A DNA stretch of 64,000 bases from Sipunculus nudus (Eukaryota > Annelida > Sipuncula > Golfingiida > Sipunculidae): positions 18,432,576-18,496,575 of the forward strand of contig CM049309.1 of NCBI GenBank assembly GCA_026874595.1, given 5' to 3'. Made by a program: the position numbers and the translations under genes. Positions 37,080 through 49,600 of this stretch are shown piece after piece. Numbering within the stretch: the first letter of the stretch is position 1; every line of letters begins with the position of its first letter. The notes under the pieces were generated by a model that ran no database searches, was not told where the DNA came from, and saw only the letters and a program-made list of their open reading frames with translations.

Positions 37080-38140
37080 TAGTACCGCATCCCGTATAGC
37101 CTATACGCCCTTTCAATTTCCTCTTGTTATGATTTATATATATTTATATATATACATTTTTATGAAAAAAGAGAAGCAAAACAAGGTAAACATTCAAAAG
37201 TATTGAACAACATTCAAACAAATATTAATGTAAAACAAACCGATACCCCACTATAATCGATGTTTATAATACTCGAAATTACTCTGCTGAATTTCAAGTT
37301 GATTTTACTCAATTTTGTTTACTTTGAATAAACAGTAGCTCGAATTATTCTTCCCTGTGTGCGTTTACTACATTTATGAAACTTATGGGAAATTTGATCC
37401 CAGTATGGACATTTGGACGTATTTATAAATAGTCATAAACCTATTGATTTTCTATTCATCTGCGACGACAAAATTCGTTTAAAACATGAACGGATAGTCC
37501 AATACACAGCCCATATCCTAAAGTCAGCTTTACAAATAATTTATGACGATTCATTTATTTATGCCGTTTTCAGTGTTTACTTTGAACCGCATGCAAATCA
37601 TAAAAAAATAACAAAATCCATATACATACATACTCTGTATATTGTATATAACTGAACGAAAATACAATATAATTCAGTTATATCAAGAGTGTATTTCCCA
37701 AAGATTAAGGCGAGGTGAAGAAAAGCTCGATATCATGTTCAATATTTTATTAAATTATCCATGTTCACACGCAAGATTTCAAAGCCTATAAACAAGCTGA
37801 AACATTCCACGTACACTGCGGAAGTCATGGCTGAGAAATCATTTAGATATAAATGTTAATACCTGCATCCATTATGGGTATATATTAAACTTATTCTTCT
37901 AAAAATACAAATAGATAGGAGCATTGTATATACAGACAGACAGGTACTTTTAGCCCCATGTTTCTTTCTTCAGCTTTGGTTTTTAATTGAAGGTTTGTTT
38001 TATGGTACATGGCCATCATAGATGAAAATAATGCAAATGGTATAAGATGAATGGAATAATATAAAAATACAACTCGTATAAAATATATATATGTCCTTGA
38101 TAAAAATTATAACCGGGGTTTCATTTTGGCTGGGTGGGGG
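37080..38140. other. Non-coding stretch
   Basis: No recognisable gene. Preceded by a poly-G tract (37058-37071) and followed by another (38145-38152). Confidence 0.4.
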
Positions 38141-38179
38141 GGGGGGGGGGGTAGCGTGAGCCCTCAAAACCTCCCTCTG

Positions 38180-38880
38180 GAACGACCACTGCCTCCATGG
38201 GTGTAACGTTAGAAGATTCTACGGCTAACGGATACAATTTGTGTCCCGTCTGACAGGGTGCTCAAATCATGTTTTCGGCCTGTAGTTCGCAAAATATAGG
38301 TCACTATTACCTAATTTCAGGTTTCCAAGGTGATTTGCCTAGGACCTCACTAGATGTATAGTTAGAATTCTGTTTCTAGATCTAACGGTTACGATTTGTG
38401 CCCTATTAACGGACGGATTGCTTTATCTGAAGGTCTCAAAAATAGAGTAAAAATGCGTAAATATTAAAAAAATACAGGTGGCGCGACCAGTCTTTAGGAA
38501 ATAATTAAACCCTCCATGATCAATATGCGTGGAAAGAATCATGGCAAACAATGCATCTGTTATTCAGATAGTGGAGCTTTTGAATCAAATTATAAATTAT
38601 TCTCGGGTGTACTTTCGAGCCCCTAAGCTAAAAGAATTTAGATTACAGTGACCTTAATTCAGGTTTCCAAGGAGAATGTTTTTGTGAACCTCTATGGGTG
38701 TAACGTTAGAAGCTTCTAGGCCTAGCGGATACAATTTGTGCCCCGTCTGAGTGACTGGGTGCTCAAAATCATGATTTCGGCCTGAAATTCCCAAAATATA
38801 GGTCACGACGGCCTAATATCAGGTTTTCAAGGAGGTTAGCTTAGGAACTCCCTAGATGTACAGTTAGATATTGGTATACA
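38180..38880 (+). repeat. Dispersed repeat family D1, tandem copy (period about 495 bp)
   Basis: GTGTAACGTTAGAAG, GGATACAATTTGTG and ATATAGGTCAC recur at the start and end of this stretch. The middle carries AAAAATACAGGTGGCGCGAC and CATGATCAATATGCGTG, as in the 1255-1530 copy. Confidence 0.65.
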
Positions 38881-39279
38881 CACATACATTATAATACTAT
38901 GTTATTTATTAAATTACTAGAAGCTGTAACCTAAATATAATGAAACATTCACATTTACAACACATTTCCATGTCGTGCAGACAAAAAATATATACATTAA
39001 AACTAGAAAAGTTACAGTCAGTCAAAACGAAAGTTTTAATAGAATTCCATTAAAACTTCTTTGAAAAAAAAAACAAAATGACCTTTATCATTTTGCATAA
39101 GCATATTAATATTTGCAAGTTTTTGCAATGTAATCAATGCAAAATAGACCAAATAAAGTGTTTCATTAACTGTAAAATGGCCAAATTATTCGCCCTCCGT
39201 TATTCGGTTATTTGTATAAGCGTATTTATGGGTAACTCTTCGCAGTTACATTACAATGACGTCACTCGTTCGCACATAC

Positions 39280-39613
39280 CTTCCTTGTAGTCGTTCGACA
39301 GTCTTGTCAACAAGTCCCTCACGTCTCCGTCGACCAGGTAAGATGCAATTTTAACGTACATACATGTTGGCCAAAATTGCACCCGACCGTTTCGTTCTCC
39401 TACACCTTTGACGCAATATCTTCAGTTTGTTTTTTTAAACGCCGCGTAGGTCAAGGCGACAAGTTCCTTGCGTTTGAGCGTAACAGCAAACCCACGCTTC
39501 TTACAAAACTCCTCCAAAATTTCAACTCTCCACTTCTTAAATTCATCAATTAAAAGTTTTACGTCTGCATCATACACAATCGATGGTCTATTCACGGCTA
39601 CCTCAGTCGTCAC
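39280..39613 (-). pseudogene. Mobile-element gene fragment, SAP-like domain of a YqaJ-type protein
   Basis: One continuous minus-strand frame with a single internal TGA. Before it: LIDEFKKWRVEILEEFCKKR and GFAVTLKRKELVALTYAAF, a SAP-like helix pair. After it: RVQFWPTCMYVKIASYLVDG, DVRDLLTRLSNDYKEG and a donor-like GTATGT. The SAP, WP..di..YL, DYKeg order is what I recall for the N-terminus of YqaJ-recombinase-type proteins found as repeats in animal genomes. No ATG start is seen and the later domains are absent. Confidence 0.45.
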
Positions 39614-39749
39614 AAAGGGTCACATACCACAAATGCACTCGCTTTGTGTAAACGAACATTAGCCGTACGTTACACAACAAAATTCACCCAGGAAAAAAAA
39701 TTCTGTGCAATAGTTTGCTTTCTATTTTAGTTTGCTTCGGTGGTGGCAT

Positions 39750-39990
39750 TAAAAATTCAGATGTAAACCTGAGCGTATGGTTGTACAGCGGCAGGTTGGT
39801 CCGAGTATGTATGGGTGTTAGTATGCCCGGCAGATCGATCAGATACAACGCGGGCCATGCATGCAGGCCTACAGAATACGTTTGGCTTTATATGATGAAT
39901 AAAAATTCTGATATTTAAATATTAACCGAGGACAATGGGTGGAGGTTCACAAATATATAGGATGAGCGTCACACACTTTATCATGGAACG
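39750..39990. repeat. Dispersed repeat family D3, copy 1
   Basis: Matches 53930-54155 (GCCCGGCAGAT, TTTGGCTTTATATG, ATAAAAATTCTGATATTTAA, ATAGGATGAG). Lies just upstream, on the minus strand, of the YqaJ-type fragment and may be the 5' region of that element. Confidence 0.65.
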
Positions 39991-39999
39991 TGTTTTATA

Positions 40000-41070
40000 T
40001 AGATTTATGTGGCTGTTTCCGTGTTTCGTGTCTGCATGAAAAATAGTCTCTGCGTCTGCATATCGTTGACGCAATCGTTCAGATTTTTATTTTTGCTTTT
40101 CTACAATCGCTTACCCGTTTAAAATAAACCAAAATTTTATTTCAAATAAATAATATAATAAATAAATGGATAAAAGAATGAGCATCACAGGCGAGGTAAA
40201 CAAATTTCGGGCAAATTGTAGTATAACATGAGCCTACGATAATTCGGCTTGCTTTATTTGGTGCTAATAATAACTCATTTTTTCTTAATTTAAATTTGTT
40301 TACTAATTTTCAGATATAATAATAAAATAATAATACAAAAAATAATAATAATTATAATTTTGATAATTATAATTATAATAATTACAGCTTTTAGTTATAT
40401 TTTAAGTTTTACATTATTATTAGTATTTTTCTGCCAGAGGTGCATCCTTTAACTTGACGATATCATCTTAATTTGTTTTTTATTTTGAAGTATTCGTTAT
40501 CAGATAACACACAAAGAAGAAACAAGATAACTTTAGTCGTTGTTTTTTAGTTTATGACACAGGATTGGTACAATAATAATATTAAAGGCTTGTGGACATT
40601 GCAGGGAACCGTCAGAAATGGGGTGTTTATTTACACATCTTACAAATGATCAGAAAGCAATCGATGAAAATGTAACCAAAACGTACCTATTTTGATATCG
40701 AGCATGGCCGGATCTTAGATTTTTCAGGGTCGGGGATAGAATTTAAAAATCTTGACACATTGATACATCTAAACTGCAATTATATATAAATATTGTGAAG
40801 TCATTTTACTAAAATTCAAATTATGATTATCGGTATTTAAATTTAATTGAAATTAATTTATCATATACTTGAACAGGAAAAATGACATTATATATATATT
40901 TCTTTTAATGATAGATGGGAAGACGCCACGGAGTAATAACATTTGGACATAGATTCCAGTCGAACATTCTTCAAGAGTCTCTGAATGACGGAAGGTGTTA
41001 GACTGGACATTGCAGGATGAATTTTTATTTCCCATTTAAGATTACAACTTTGGGTTCTATTCTGGACTAG
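40000..41070. other. Non-coding AT-rich stretch
   Basis: AATAATA-rich sequence near 40315-40430, no gene seen. Confidence 0.4.
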
Positions 41071-41084
41071 GCATGAACCTGAGC

Positions 41085-41152
41085 CTTAGCAGTTACTGCT
41101 TTTCTGCTCAGATGTCGAGCCTTGCATTTCCCATAAGATATATATATATATA
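41085..41152 (+). repeat. Dispersed repeat family D2, 5' piece ending in (AT)n
   Basis: GCTCAGATGTCGAGCCTTGC and CCATAAGATATA match 36490-36530. The continuation of the family resumes at 42421, so about 1.25 kb is inserted here. Confidence 0.55.
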
Positions 41153-42246
41153 TGTAACAGTAGTTGTCACACTGGGTTTGGTTAAGGGCAATTACTGGGG
41201 TATAGTGGGCCGCACATACAGATCACGTCTCTCAGTCTCAGTCACAAACACCATCCGAAGCACAACACAGGATGTACTTACTATACAGGTTTAATGTGCT
41301 GAAAAGAGAAAAACACATGACATTGAACTCTCCAGTTCAATAGTTGCCTGCCAAGTCATTATATACAATAAAAACGGCGACAAATGTACAATAGGAAATA
41401 TACACAGAATATACTTAGTTTTCAGAATTTACAGTTAACATTCGCTAACACAATGTGCGGCACTTACAATGTTTTTTACACATTCAGAACATTATTACTG
41501 GATGACCACCTTTGGTCATTGATAAATCAAACTTTCTGACCACATTTAGCAAAGTAAGCATGCAATAATAACTATAATGATATTAGCATTATTATGAAAA
41601 TATAATGACTGATATAGTCTAATGAATAGTATACGATATTACAGACGACCAAATTAGAATAGTTTTATAGTCACCTTTAGTTTACCTTTAGGACCACATT
41701 TAGCAATATAGTATGTGTATAATAACATTACCGTTATTATGACAATATATTGACCTACCTACTCTACTGAATATGAAATTGACACACTAATTCAGGAAAT
41801 ACCCTGAAAATTACGTACCTGGAAAAAGAAAAACACATGACATTGAACTCTCAAGTTCAATAGTTGCCCGCCAAGTGATGTTAATCGGGAAACTTGGCGG
41901 CAAAACCAGGTACACTATTTATATGCAAATGAACAATATTACTAATAATTGAGTAAGTTCATCCAATGTATCACAAAAACTTATAAGCACTGGATAGTAT
42001 TACCCATATTAAACATAACGCTTTCTAGTACATCATACATATAATTATACCTTGATATTGCAGACAAATCATAAATTTTCGGAAATTAATTATCGGGTCA
42101 AAGTTGACAACCCAGGTGCTTTGCTCCGAGGTTGATTACAGCTTTGGCGCGCTGTTGACAAATAATACCACAGTGTGTACACTCTTGCACGTACACAGAC
42201 CACAGCAAATAAATAACAATCGAAACTGACGTCAGTATACCCGATC

Positions 42247-42249
<3 letters not shown>
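41153..42249. mobile_element. Insertion within a D2 repeat at an (AT)n tract
   Basis: Begins TGTAACAGTAG right after (AT)n and ends at the next (AT)n tract, interrupting family D2. Contains an internal direct repeat (GAAAAACACATGACATTGAA and TTCAATAGTTGCC at about 41306 and 41828). No open frame; the class is unknown, and the TG start and placement resemble the LTR-like repeats. Confidence 0.4.
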
Positions 42250-42302
<53 letters not shown>

Positions 42303-42309
42303 ATATATG
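42250..42309 (+). repeat. (AT)n microsatellite
   Basis: About 60 bases of AT with one ACATGT interruption near the end. Confidence 0.96.
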
Positions 42310-42420
42310 TAGAGTTTGTACCTGAAGAGTGAGCCGGCTTGAATGCTGCTCTCACGAAACAGATCTGTAACACAAACTGATGAAGTCAAACTAACCGTAC
42401 TTTAGTTATTTATTTATTTA

Positions 42421-43008
42421 TACATGTATATATAAATAGATACAGGGACTTCTCATGAAATCATTAAAACACCACAACTGTTTATAATTATAGGTTATAG
42501 AATATGTGCCACCCTTTGGACCGGCCGCTTTTCATATATTAGATATCTTGTTCATTTTGATCTAAATATATCTGAAAGCAAACGAAAATTGGTCTGTTAA
42601 TTTATATGAATTATATATTTGAAAATGTTTTTCGAGAGCACTTGAGCCCTCGTCCATACGTTTTATACTGTTATTTTTGTTCGATGTTTGAACGGCAGGA
42701 AACAAACTAATTTATACATGTATATATAAATAGATACAGGGACTTCTCATGAAATCATTAAAACACCACAACTGTTTATAATTATAGGTTATAGAATATG
42801 TGCCACCCTTTGGACCGGCCGCTTTTCATATATTAGATATCTTGTTCATTTTGATCTAAATATATCTGAAAGCAAACGAAAATTGGTCTGTTAATTTATA
42901 TGAATTATATATTTGAAAATGTTTTTCGAGAGCACTTGAGCCCTCGTCCATACGTTTTATACTGTTATTTTTGTTCGATGTTTGAACGGCAGGAAACAAA
43001 CTTATTTG
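42421..43008 (+). repeat. Perfect 294-bp tandem duplication within family D2
   Basis: Bases 42421-42714 are repeated at 42715-43008; by eye the copies are identical through 43002 (AGGAAACAAACT). The sequence after the second copy (TATTTGGCGCAAT) continues the D2 consensus seen at 36820, so the duplication arose inside an existing copy. Confidence 0.9.
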
Positions 43009-43472
43009 GCGCAATATTAAAGAAAGAAGCTAAATTTTCTTGACCATGAAACCGTGAATTAAGGATTTAATATGCAGAGGTGACCAAATGCATGTATCTT
43101 TAAAAATACGCATGTGTCAGCTTATGACAACTGCTTATTAGTTTGGTTAACCTACACATATATCCTCATGTCCGAAAAGACCTTTTTCGCAAATTTTGGG
43201 CAGCCTAAAATGTCATGCTCGGGGTACACGTGCGATACTGGAACATAACAGGGCAAAGAGGTTTGTTGTTGTTTTTGTTTATATATAATACAAAGATACT
43301 CAATTAGCATAGTAAACTGATTTGCAATAGGGTCCTGGAAGCAGTGAACATATATATATATATAAACAAAAACAACAACAAACCTATTAGCCCTGTTATG
43401 TTCCAGTATCGCACGTGTACCCCGACCAATCTTATTGTGCCCTAAATAGCATCAGTGTTAGTCTTTCACAAC

Positions 43473-43491
43473 CCCCCCCCCCCCCCCCCCG
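43473..43491 (+). repeat. Poly-C tract
   Basis: Nearly twenty consecutive C inside otherwise AT-rich DNA. Confidence 0.93.
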
Positions 43492-43640
43492 AATCGCGCA
43501 AAGCATAATCTTCCGTGAATCCCGTGATCCCATAATCCCAGACTGTTGTGAATTTACAGTGTTGTTTTTTCTTCAGAGTTATACCGCTCTGGCCTAGTCT
43601 GTAGGCCATTGAGCACTTTACAACGGAGGGTAAATCTACC

Positions 43641-43643
<3 letters not shown>

Positions 43644-43701
<58 letters not shown>
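43644..43701 (+). repeat. (AT)n microsatellite
   Basis: About 29 uninterrupted AT dinucleotides. Confidence 0.97.
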
Positions 43702-43703
<2 letters not shown>

Positions 43704-44039
43704 TTCAAAATGGCATTCCGACTCAATCTTATTGCAGATATGGCATTTGCTTATTTAATGGAATCCCTGTGGTCAAAAACATTGGTGTCTATACCATTTA
43801 TAGTCTTCAACGCTGCCCAAAAGTCCAGATAGAGGACACAATATGAAAAATTGCAGCCATTTGAAATTCAATTTATCTGCCCCACCAAATTTGTGACTAT
43901 TACGGCTATTGACCTCACTATGAACTCTCATGTCCTTAATAGCATATTCATTTAATAAATAATCATGAGCATAACTGTTCCGTGCAGCCAATCAGGTCGC
44001 CGATATTATTAGAGACCTTTCCCAAACAGAACAAAGGAG

Positions 44040-44390
44040 ACAGTATAAAAAGTTCTAGGCCAAAGGTTGCAGGAGCCATTCCTCCGACTACCGAGTGAAT
44101 AATTATGTTTTACCTGCATGGAATATAATTCGTATGAGAAAAATAATCCAATATATTGCAAGACAGTTCACAATGACTGCAATATATCCATCAGTGCAGC
44201 GATTCAAGTTGATGACGTCAGTCAATGCGACGTCTACGTCATCGACCTTTGTGACGTCATTACTGTAAACAGCACTCGCAAGGAAGACCTTCCTTGAAGG
44301 AGAGTTTTGGGGGCTCGTTATAATATTTAGGTCAAAAGGGCGGGGTATAAGGGCTATGGTCGTGAGGTCAATTGCTTTAATGGAATCCCT
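44040..44390 (-). repeat. Inverted copy of the TGACGTCA-bearing repeat
   Basis: Reverse complement relative of 32460-32800, with TGACGTCA at 44213 and 44252. Confidence 0.6.
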
Positions 44391-44399
44391 GGTATTAAA

Positions 44400-46000
44400 A
44401 ACATGGTTTTGCTACCATTTATAGTCTTGACCTCGACCTACTTTTCATGGATACAGGGCTATTTTAGAAAAAAATGTGAATTTATTTCTCAATAACCAAT
44501 TAATTGATTGCTGTGGTATGCTTATTGGCCTTGATATTTGTATAACTGCTACACCAATTTGATGGCGCCACATACAATTTCCCATTTTTAACGAATGTTC
44601 ATCTTTTTTTTTTCAATATGTTCCTGGTGCGCGGGATATCTAAAAAATAACACAACACAGGAATTTCGTTTCTTCAGTGCAAATGCATTTGAATTAAATC
44701 TTGGTCAAGTAAGGAGATGGGTGACCTTGATCTAAATTTCAAGGTCACATAGCTATTTGTAGAAATATTTATATGAGCTTATTTCTCAGGAATAACTTAA
44801 TAGATCAATATGAAATATGGTGTCATGTATAACACCAAATTCTTAATCAATTTTAAAGATGGGCCATTTGTGCACTCTTGTGTTGCTTAATCAACTACTA
44901 ACTGTTTATCATACAGGTCTATATTACTTCTTTTACCAGACTTGCAAAGATACTACATGCATCTATTTAACAACTTGAACTAGAGACATATTTACAGATA
45001 TATTCAAGTGAGAACAGATAATTCATACTTGTAACCACACATAAATACTGTTCTTTTCGTTGAAGTCTTTTGTCTTCTTCTGCTGATATTCTAGTTTGCT
45101 CTGGATTGTTCTATATATTCCACACACGGCTTTAACATAATTTCTGATATAGGCAAAGTAGTCTTAATCCTGCGTAACGTTAATTTCTGTTCAAGGCTGT
45201 ACTCATTTGAGTTAACTATAGCCCCGTTAACAGGGATCAAATCGTGATAGTTTGACCTAAAAACTTCTAACTTTACATCAAGCTAGTCATTGGTATATCT
45301 ATACTTGTATACGAATAATTCATAGTTGTGTTAGTGTGCTGGGCTTGAAAAAAATTACATTTAGCCCAAAAAATGAAACATTATCTTCATTAAGAAAATC
45401 GTTCAAGCTAGTTCTTCAGAACAGAATAAGTTGCGCCATCTACAATTTCTCTGTTTCAATGCATTTTTTATTTTTTTTACAGACTTAGACATTCGAGTGT
45501 ATAATTCGCAATTGTAGACCAACAAACAAAGTCCATACATTTCATGCACAGATTGAAAGAAAATACATCATTTACACATGTATCTATTACTATGGTAAAT
45601 CTGAAGAAAATCCATTCAATAATTTTTTTCTCACAAGTGCCGCAGAGAAAATTGTAAAATACTAAAATGACAGCAATCTTTAGTCACAGACTTGGAAGTA
45701 TAAAGAAATTAGCTGGTAACCATTAGAATCCCTCTGTTATCACTATCAGAATGACTCGCCATCTTACGCCTTTCTGGCTGTTGATCAACAGCGCTTTTTT
45801 ATTTTACTAAAAACTCATTAAAAGATAACCCTCTACTGTTTGATAAACCTCTTCTTTGTTCATTGATAAGGTACAGAGGAACAGTGAAGACGTTTTCGAA
45901 GGCTGCTTCATCAGCATCGTGGATATGCTGACAGAGATTCTTATTTTCAGGTGATATATATATAACGTGATCTTTTAAACTGGGCCAATTCACATGCTTC
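44400..46000. other. Non-coding stretch downstream of gene B
   Basis: No gene supported. The 73-codon frame at 45799-46020 (minus) lacks a recognised domain. AATAAA (minus) at 46012-46017 could serve gene B. Confidence 0.35.
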
Positions 46001-46431
46001 CTTACCAATAATTTATTCATATATATATATATATATATACATTAGTCTAATAAAAATAATGGCATTTTACTCGAACCATGACCACACCCCCTTTACTTAA
46101 CTGTTTCATCGACCATCTCATAATTTCAAAATGAACTGATTTTCCACATCTTTGTAAACTTTGTATATCAAAGTTCCATATTCAAGTTTTTTTGCAGATA
46201 ACGCAACTCCTCTGTGGCCACGCCTTGGATTTTTTTTGTCGTGACGTGTCGGGTATCATGTCAAGTGTGTGTGAAGGGGAAGGAAATCTTCTCGTATGTT
46301 CCCCCATAAATTTTGAGAAATTCGACATTTTATCGCGGATAGTATATCACAGCGCCATCTATCAGATAATACGCCAATGAACTTGGTCCATGCAAACTCG
46401 ACACATGGAAAACCTGTCCGGCACACATGTG

Positions 46432-46693
46432 CTAGTTCCATAAATGTTCATGATTTTCTCGCCTGGCTTCACACCTGTACTGGCATGTGGGTTTGTATTT
46501 ATAGACTAAGCCTTCATACAACAGCACCAGCGCAGCAATGATGACACCGCTCCCGGTCACTGCAAAGGCCGCCTGTACGTCAGACAATGTTACCCGTTTC
46601 ACTTTGTTAGTTTTCGGTTTCACTCGGTTCTTTCTTGGCCAGTAGACTTCTTCCCATCTCTCTATAAACCCTGCTTCCCACAAAGATATGATT
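46432..46693 (-). CDS. Gene B exon 9: M4 and C-terminal tail
   Basis: 262 nt from a TTTCAG acceptor to TAG. Encodes ISLWEAGFIERWEEVYWP, a basic stretch, the M4 helix GSGVIIAALVLLYEGLV and a short cytoplasmic tail. ISLWE.G matches the aIl.L.E.G block before M4 in iGluRs. Confidence 0.9.
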
Positions 46694-49600
46694 CTGAAAT
46701 AATGAAAAATTGAATTTGGTAATTTATAACAGAAATAATACAGTCCAATGAACACTCACTATACTGACAGTTTTTACTTTTTTTTATTCTTTATCACTGA
46801 AGCCCAAAAATAACCATACTTTTCAAAAGAACTTCAAAAGAAAAAATTTTTTTTTTCTTATGAACTTCCTCCACGGAGACCAATATACACGTTTCATTAT
46901 GACATATAGTGTAATTCAATTCCTCACCAGCGTCATCTGGTAGTAACCTTTTACTCCTTGTTTATTGTTTATTAGTGAGACCGTTTTTAAACTCTGCTTC
47001 TATAGAAAAAAATGTATTTTCAAATTTGAACTTTATCCGACTTTTTTAAAGTTGCGCTCTAATCAAAGCATCTTTTCCACGAGCACAAATATTTAATTCA
47101 GAACATTATGCGAAGGATGATGTGGAATACGTTAGAACTGTCTAACATTTTTTTTTTCATTTGTTTAATTGCCACGAATTCAAATAATGAAAACGGGCAT
47201 GTGTTTGTCGAAATTCTTTAACAAGATATATGCGAGTCTTAAAGCTCAAGTTAATTTATAGCAATAGTTCAATATATATCGCTTCAGGTTTACAGATATA
47301 AATGCTTATATTTATTGCGTACAAGTAAAACTATTTCTGTACATTACCGGGTGAGTGAAAATGATATTTGAAATTTAATTTTAAATTGGAGGAAATTTGA
47401 GGCAGGGCGGTTTGTAAACCAAAGTAAAAGTAACCGAATACATGTAAATACAATCCAACTTACGTTTCAGAGAACATATCCACGTAGGCTGATCTTTCTG
47501 GGAACATTAAGCTGTAGTGCCTCACTGATTTTTTCACGTCAAAAGTCCCGACATTTTTGTATTTATTCAACATGTTTATAAGTCCCATCTTATCCAGTAT
47601 AGCCGCGTAACCCCCGCGGAGTATCCGTTCAATGTGAACTTTGTAGTAAGTGTGAGTTACATCCGGGTCATTCCGTTTGAATTCATTCACTTTTTGTAGG
47701 AGTCTGTCATATGGGTATCCCATCGACTTACCATGGTGCTAAATTTTATAAAGATATGTTTATTCAAAACAGATAAAATATCAGTATGTAATGACTAAAT
47801 CAGTGTGAGTAATTTTGCATAAATAATGAATAATAATTAAGTGGATGAATTCAGTATTTCTAATCACCCCATATACATAATATACATAATTGAAAACATC
47901 CTTATGACAAAAAAGTGTAAATGTAAAGTACTTTAACTTTAAGAATGAAATTTAAGATTTAAAAAAATACAAATTAAAAGTCGTGAATATGTTGTTGACA
48001 AGTGAAGGTAACGTATATGTATAGAAAACAGGTTAATGAATATAGTGTTATAATAAATTATTTGTTAAATTTATCTCAACCGAATAGCCAATATGTAGTA
48101 TCAGTTAAATGGAAATAACCACTTGCAGATTATAATTTAATTTTGATTTAAAGTTAGGCATTTAGGATGTAAACATTGTTGTATTAATATAAGTAAACAT
48201 GTTGAAGATAATTGATGTGCCGTAAACAATAAGAACATGCGAAACAAGACAGTTGTGTGTAAAATTATACATCGTAAGTAGTTTGATAAACGTTTACCTT
48301 GAGAAATGTTTCAAAGGCTGTTCCGCTCTGCAATCCATATTTAACATCGTCCTGGTCCACCATCTCCTCTACAGAGTTAAAAGGCAAACCGTCTTTATCC
48401 ACGGCTAAAAACGCCACAAGATTCCCGGTGTAGGTTGCTACCATAACGAGGCTGAACATCCGCCAACAAACAATCAGTAAGCGAACAGAAGTGGTCTTAG
48501 AAGTGTACGGGCTACCTGTATAACATGGAAAATGCATGGTTCTTACTGATGCCGTAACCGAGGAGAACCAATAAATTTAAGAGTACATTTGCAAACTAAA
48601 TTGACAGAAATCTTTCAAATTTAACAAGCATGGTGACGTTTTTACGCTGAACATTTTTGTGCGATAACACCCTGCAATGCTTCCGGTATTTTCTTTTATT
48701 TACTAACTTTGTTGATTTTAACTCTTTTGATTCTTAATTAAACAAAGGAAAATTTGTTATAAACTACATGAGGTAACACTTTTCCGCAATATACATTATG
48801 CCTTTATATGAAATTCTGAACTTTTATTATTCAATTTAGGTAAACGCAGCTTGGCAAACGAACCTTGACAAAATAAAGCCCCATAGACGAATAAAATGTT
48901 AGCACTGAACGTTCGAGGCCACGCTCGAGATGGCATTTGTACAGATAAACCCCACAACGTGGCGGACGTTAGGAGGATACTGAAGCCAATAGCAATCCAT
49001 ACAGTGAATTTGAAAGGCTGGATGTACAATTTCCATTGCTGGTCCGCGAGACTTGTCTTTCTTACAAACACAGCTTTGTAATCTCTGAAGAATGGATACG
49101 GGAAGTCGACCACCTCCTCTCGTTCCGGCGTGATGGTCGATGTTGCACAAGAAAAATCAGCTTCCTGGAAATAGAATTAAGATTAAAGGGACCTATTCCG
49201 ACATCTGTAACTAAAAATAATTCCTTTCGCCTCTTTTAAGAAAATCGGCCAGAAAGCACCGGCCCCACTTCATATATGCTGTTTTGTATGTGTGTATAAT
49301 ATGTTTTGGACCCGCCAAAACAATCCAAACACATTCAGCAAGGACATCTGGTGGCCAGTCAGACGAACCAGAGTTTTACAAAAGTAGTTTTACAACTTTA
49401 TATATATATTTATATATATATATATATATATACAGTGACCTTGTATATGCAACCAACCACCTTAGGGTACATGGTTTTTTTTTCAACATTGGCTCATATA
49501 CCGCCTTTACTCATTTGATATATTCTGCATGAGTTTGGTGTGTTGGGGGGGGGGGGGGATTCCCAGAGAAGAATTTGAGTTGGTGTCCTGTATATATCTA

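Noticed and set aside
45799-46020. 73-codon frame downstream of gene B
   Set aside because: No homology to other genes here, no splice support; considered and dismissed as an alternative last exon.
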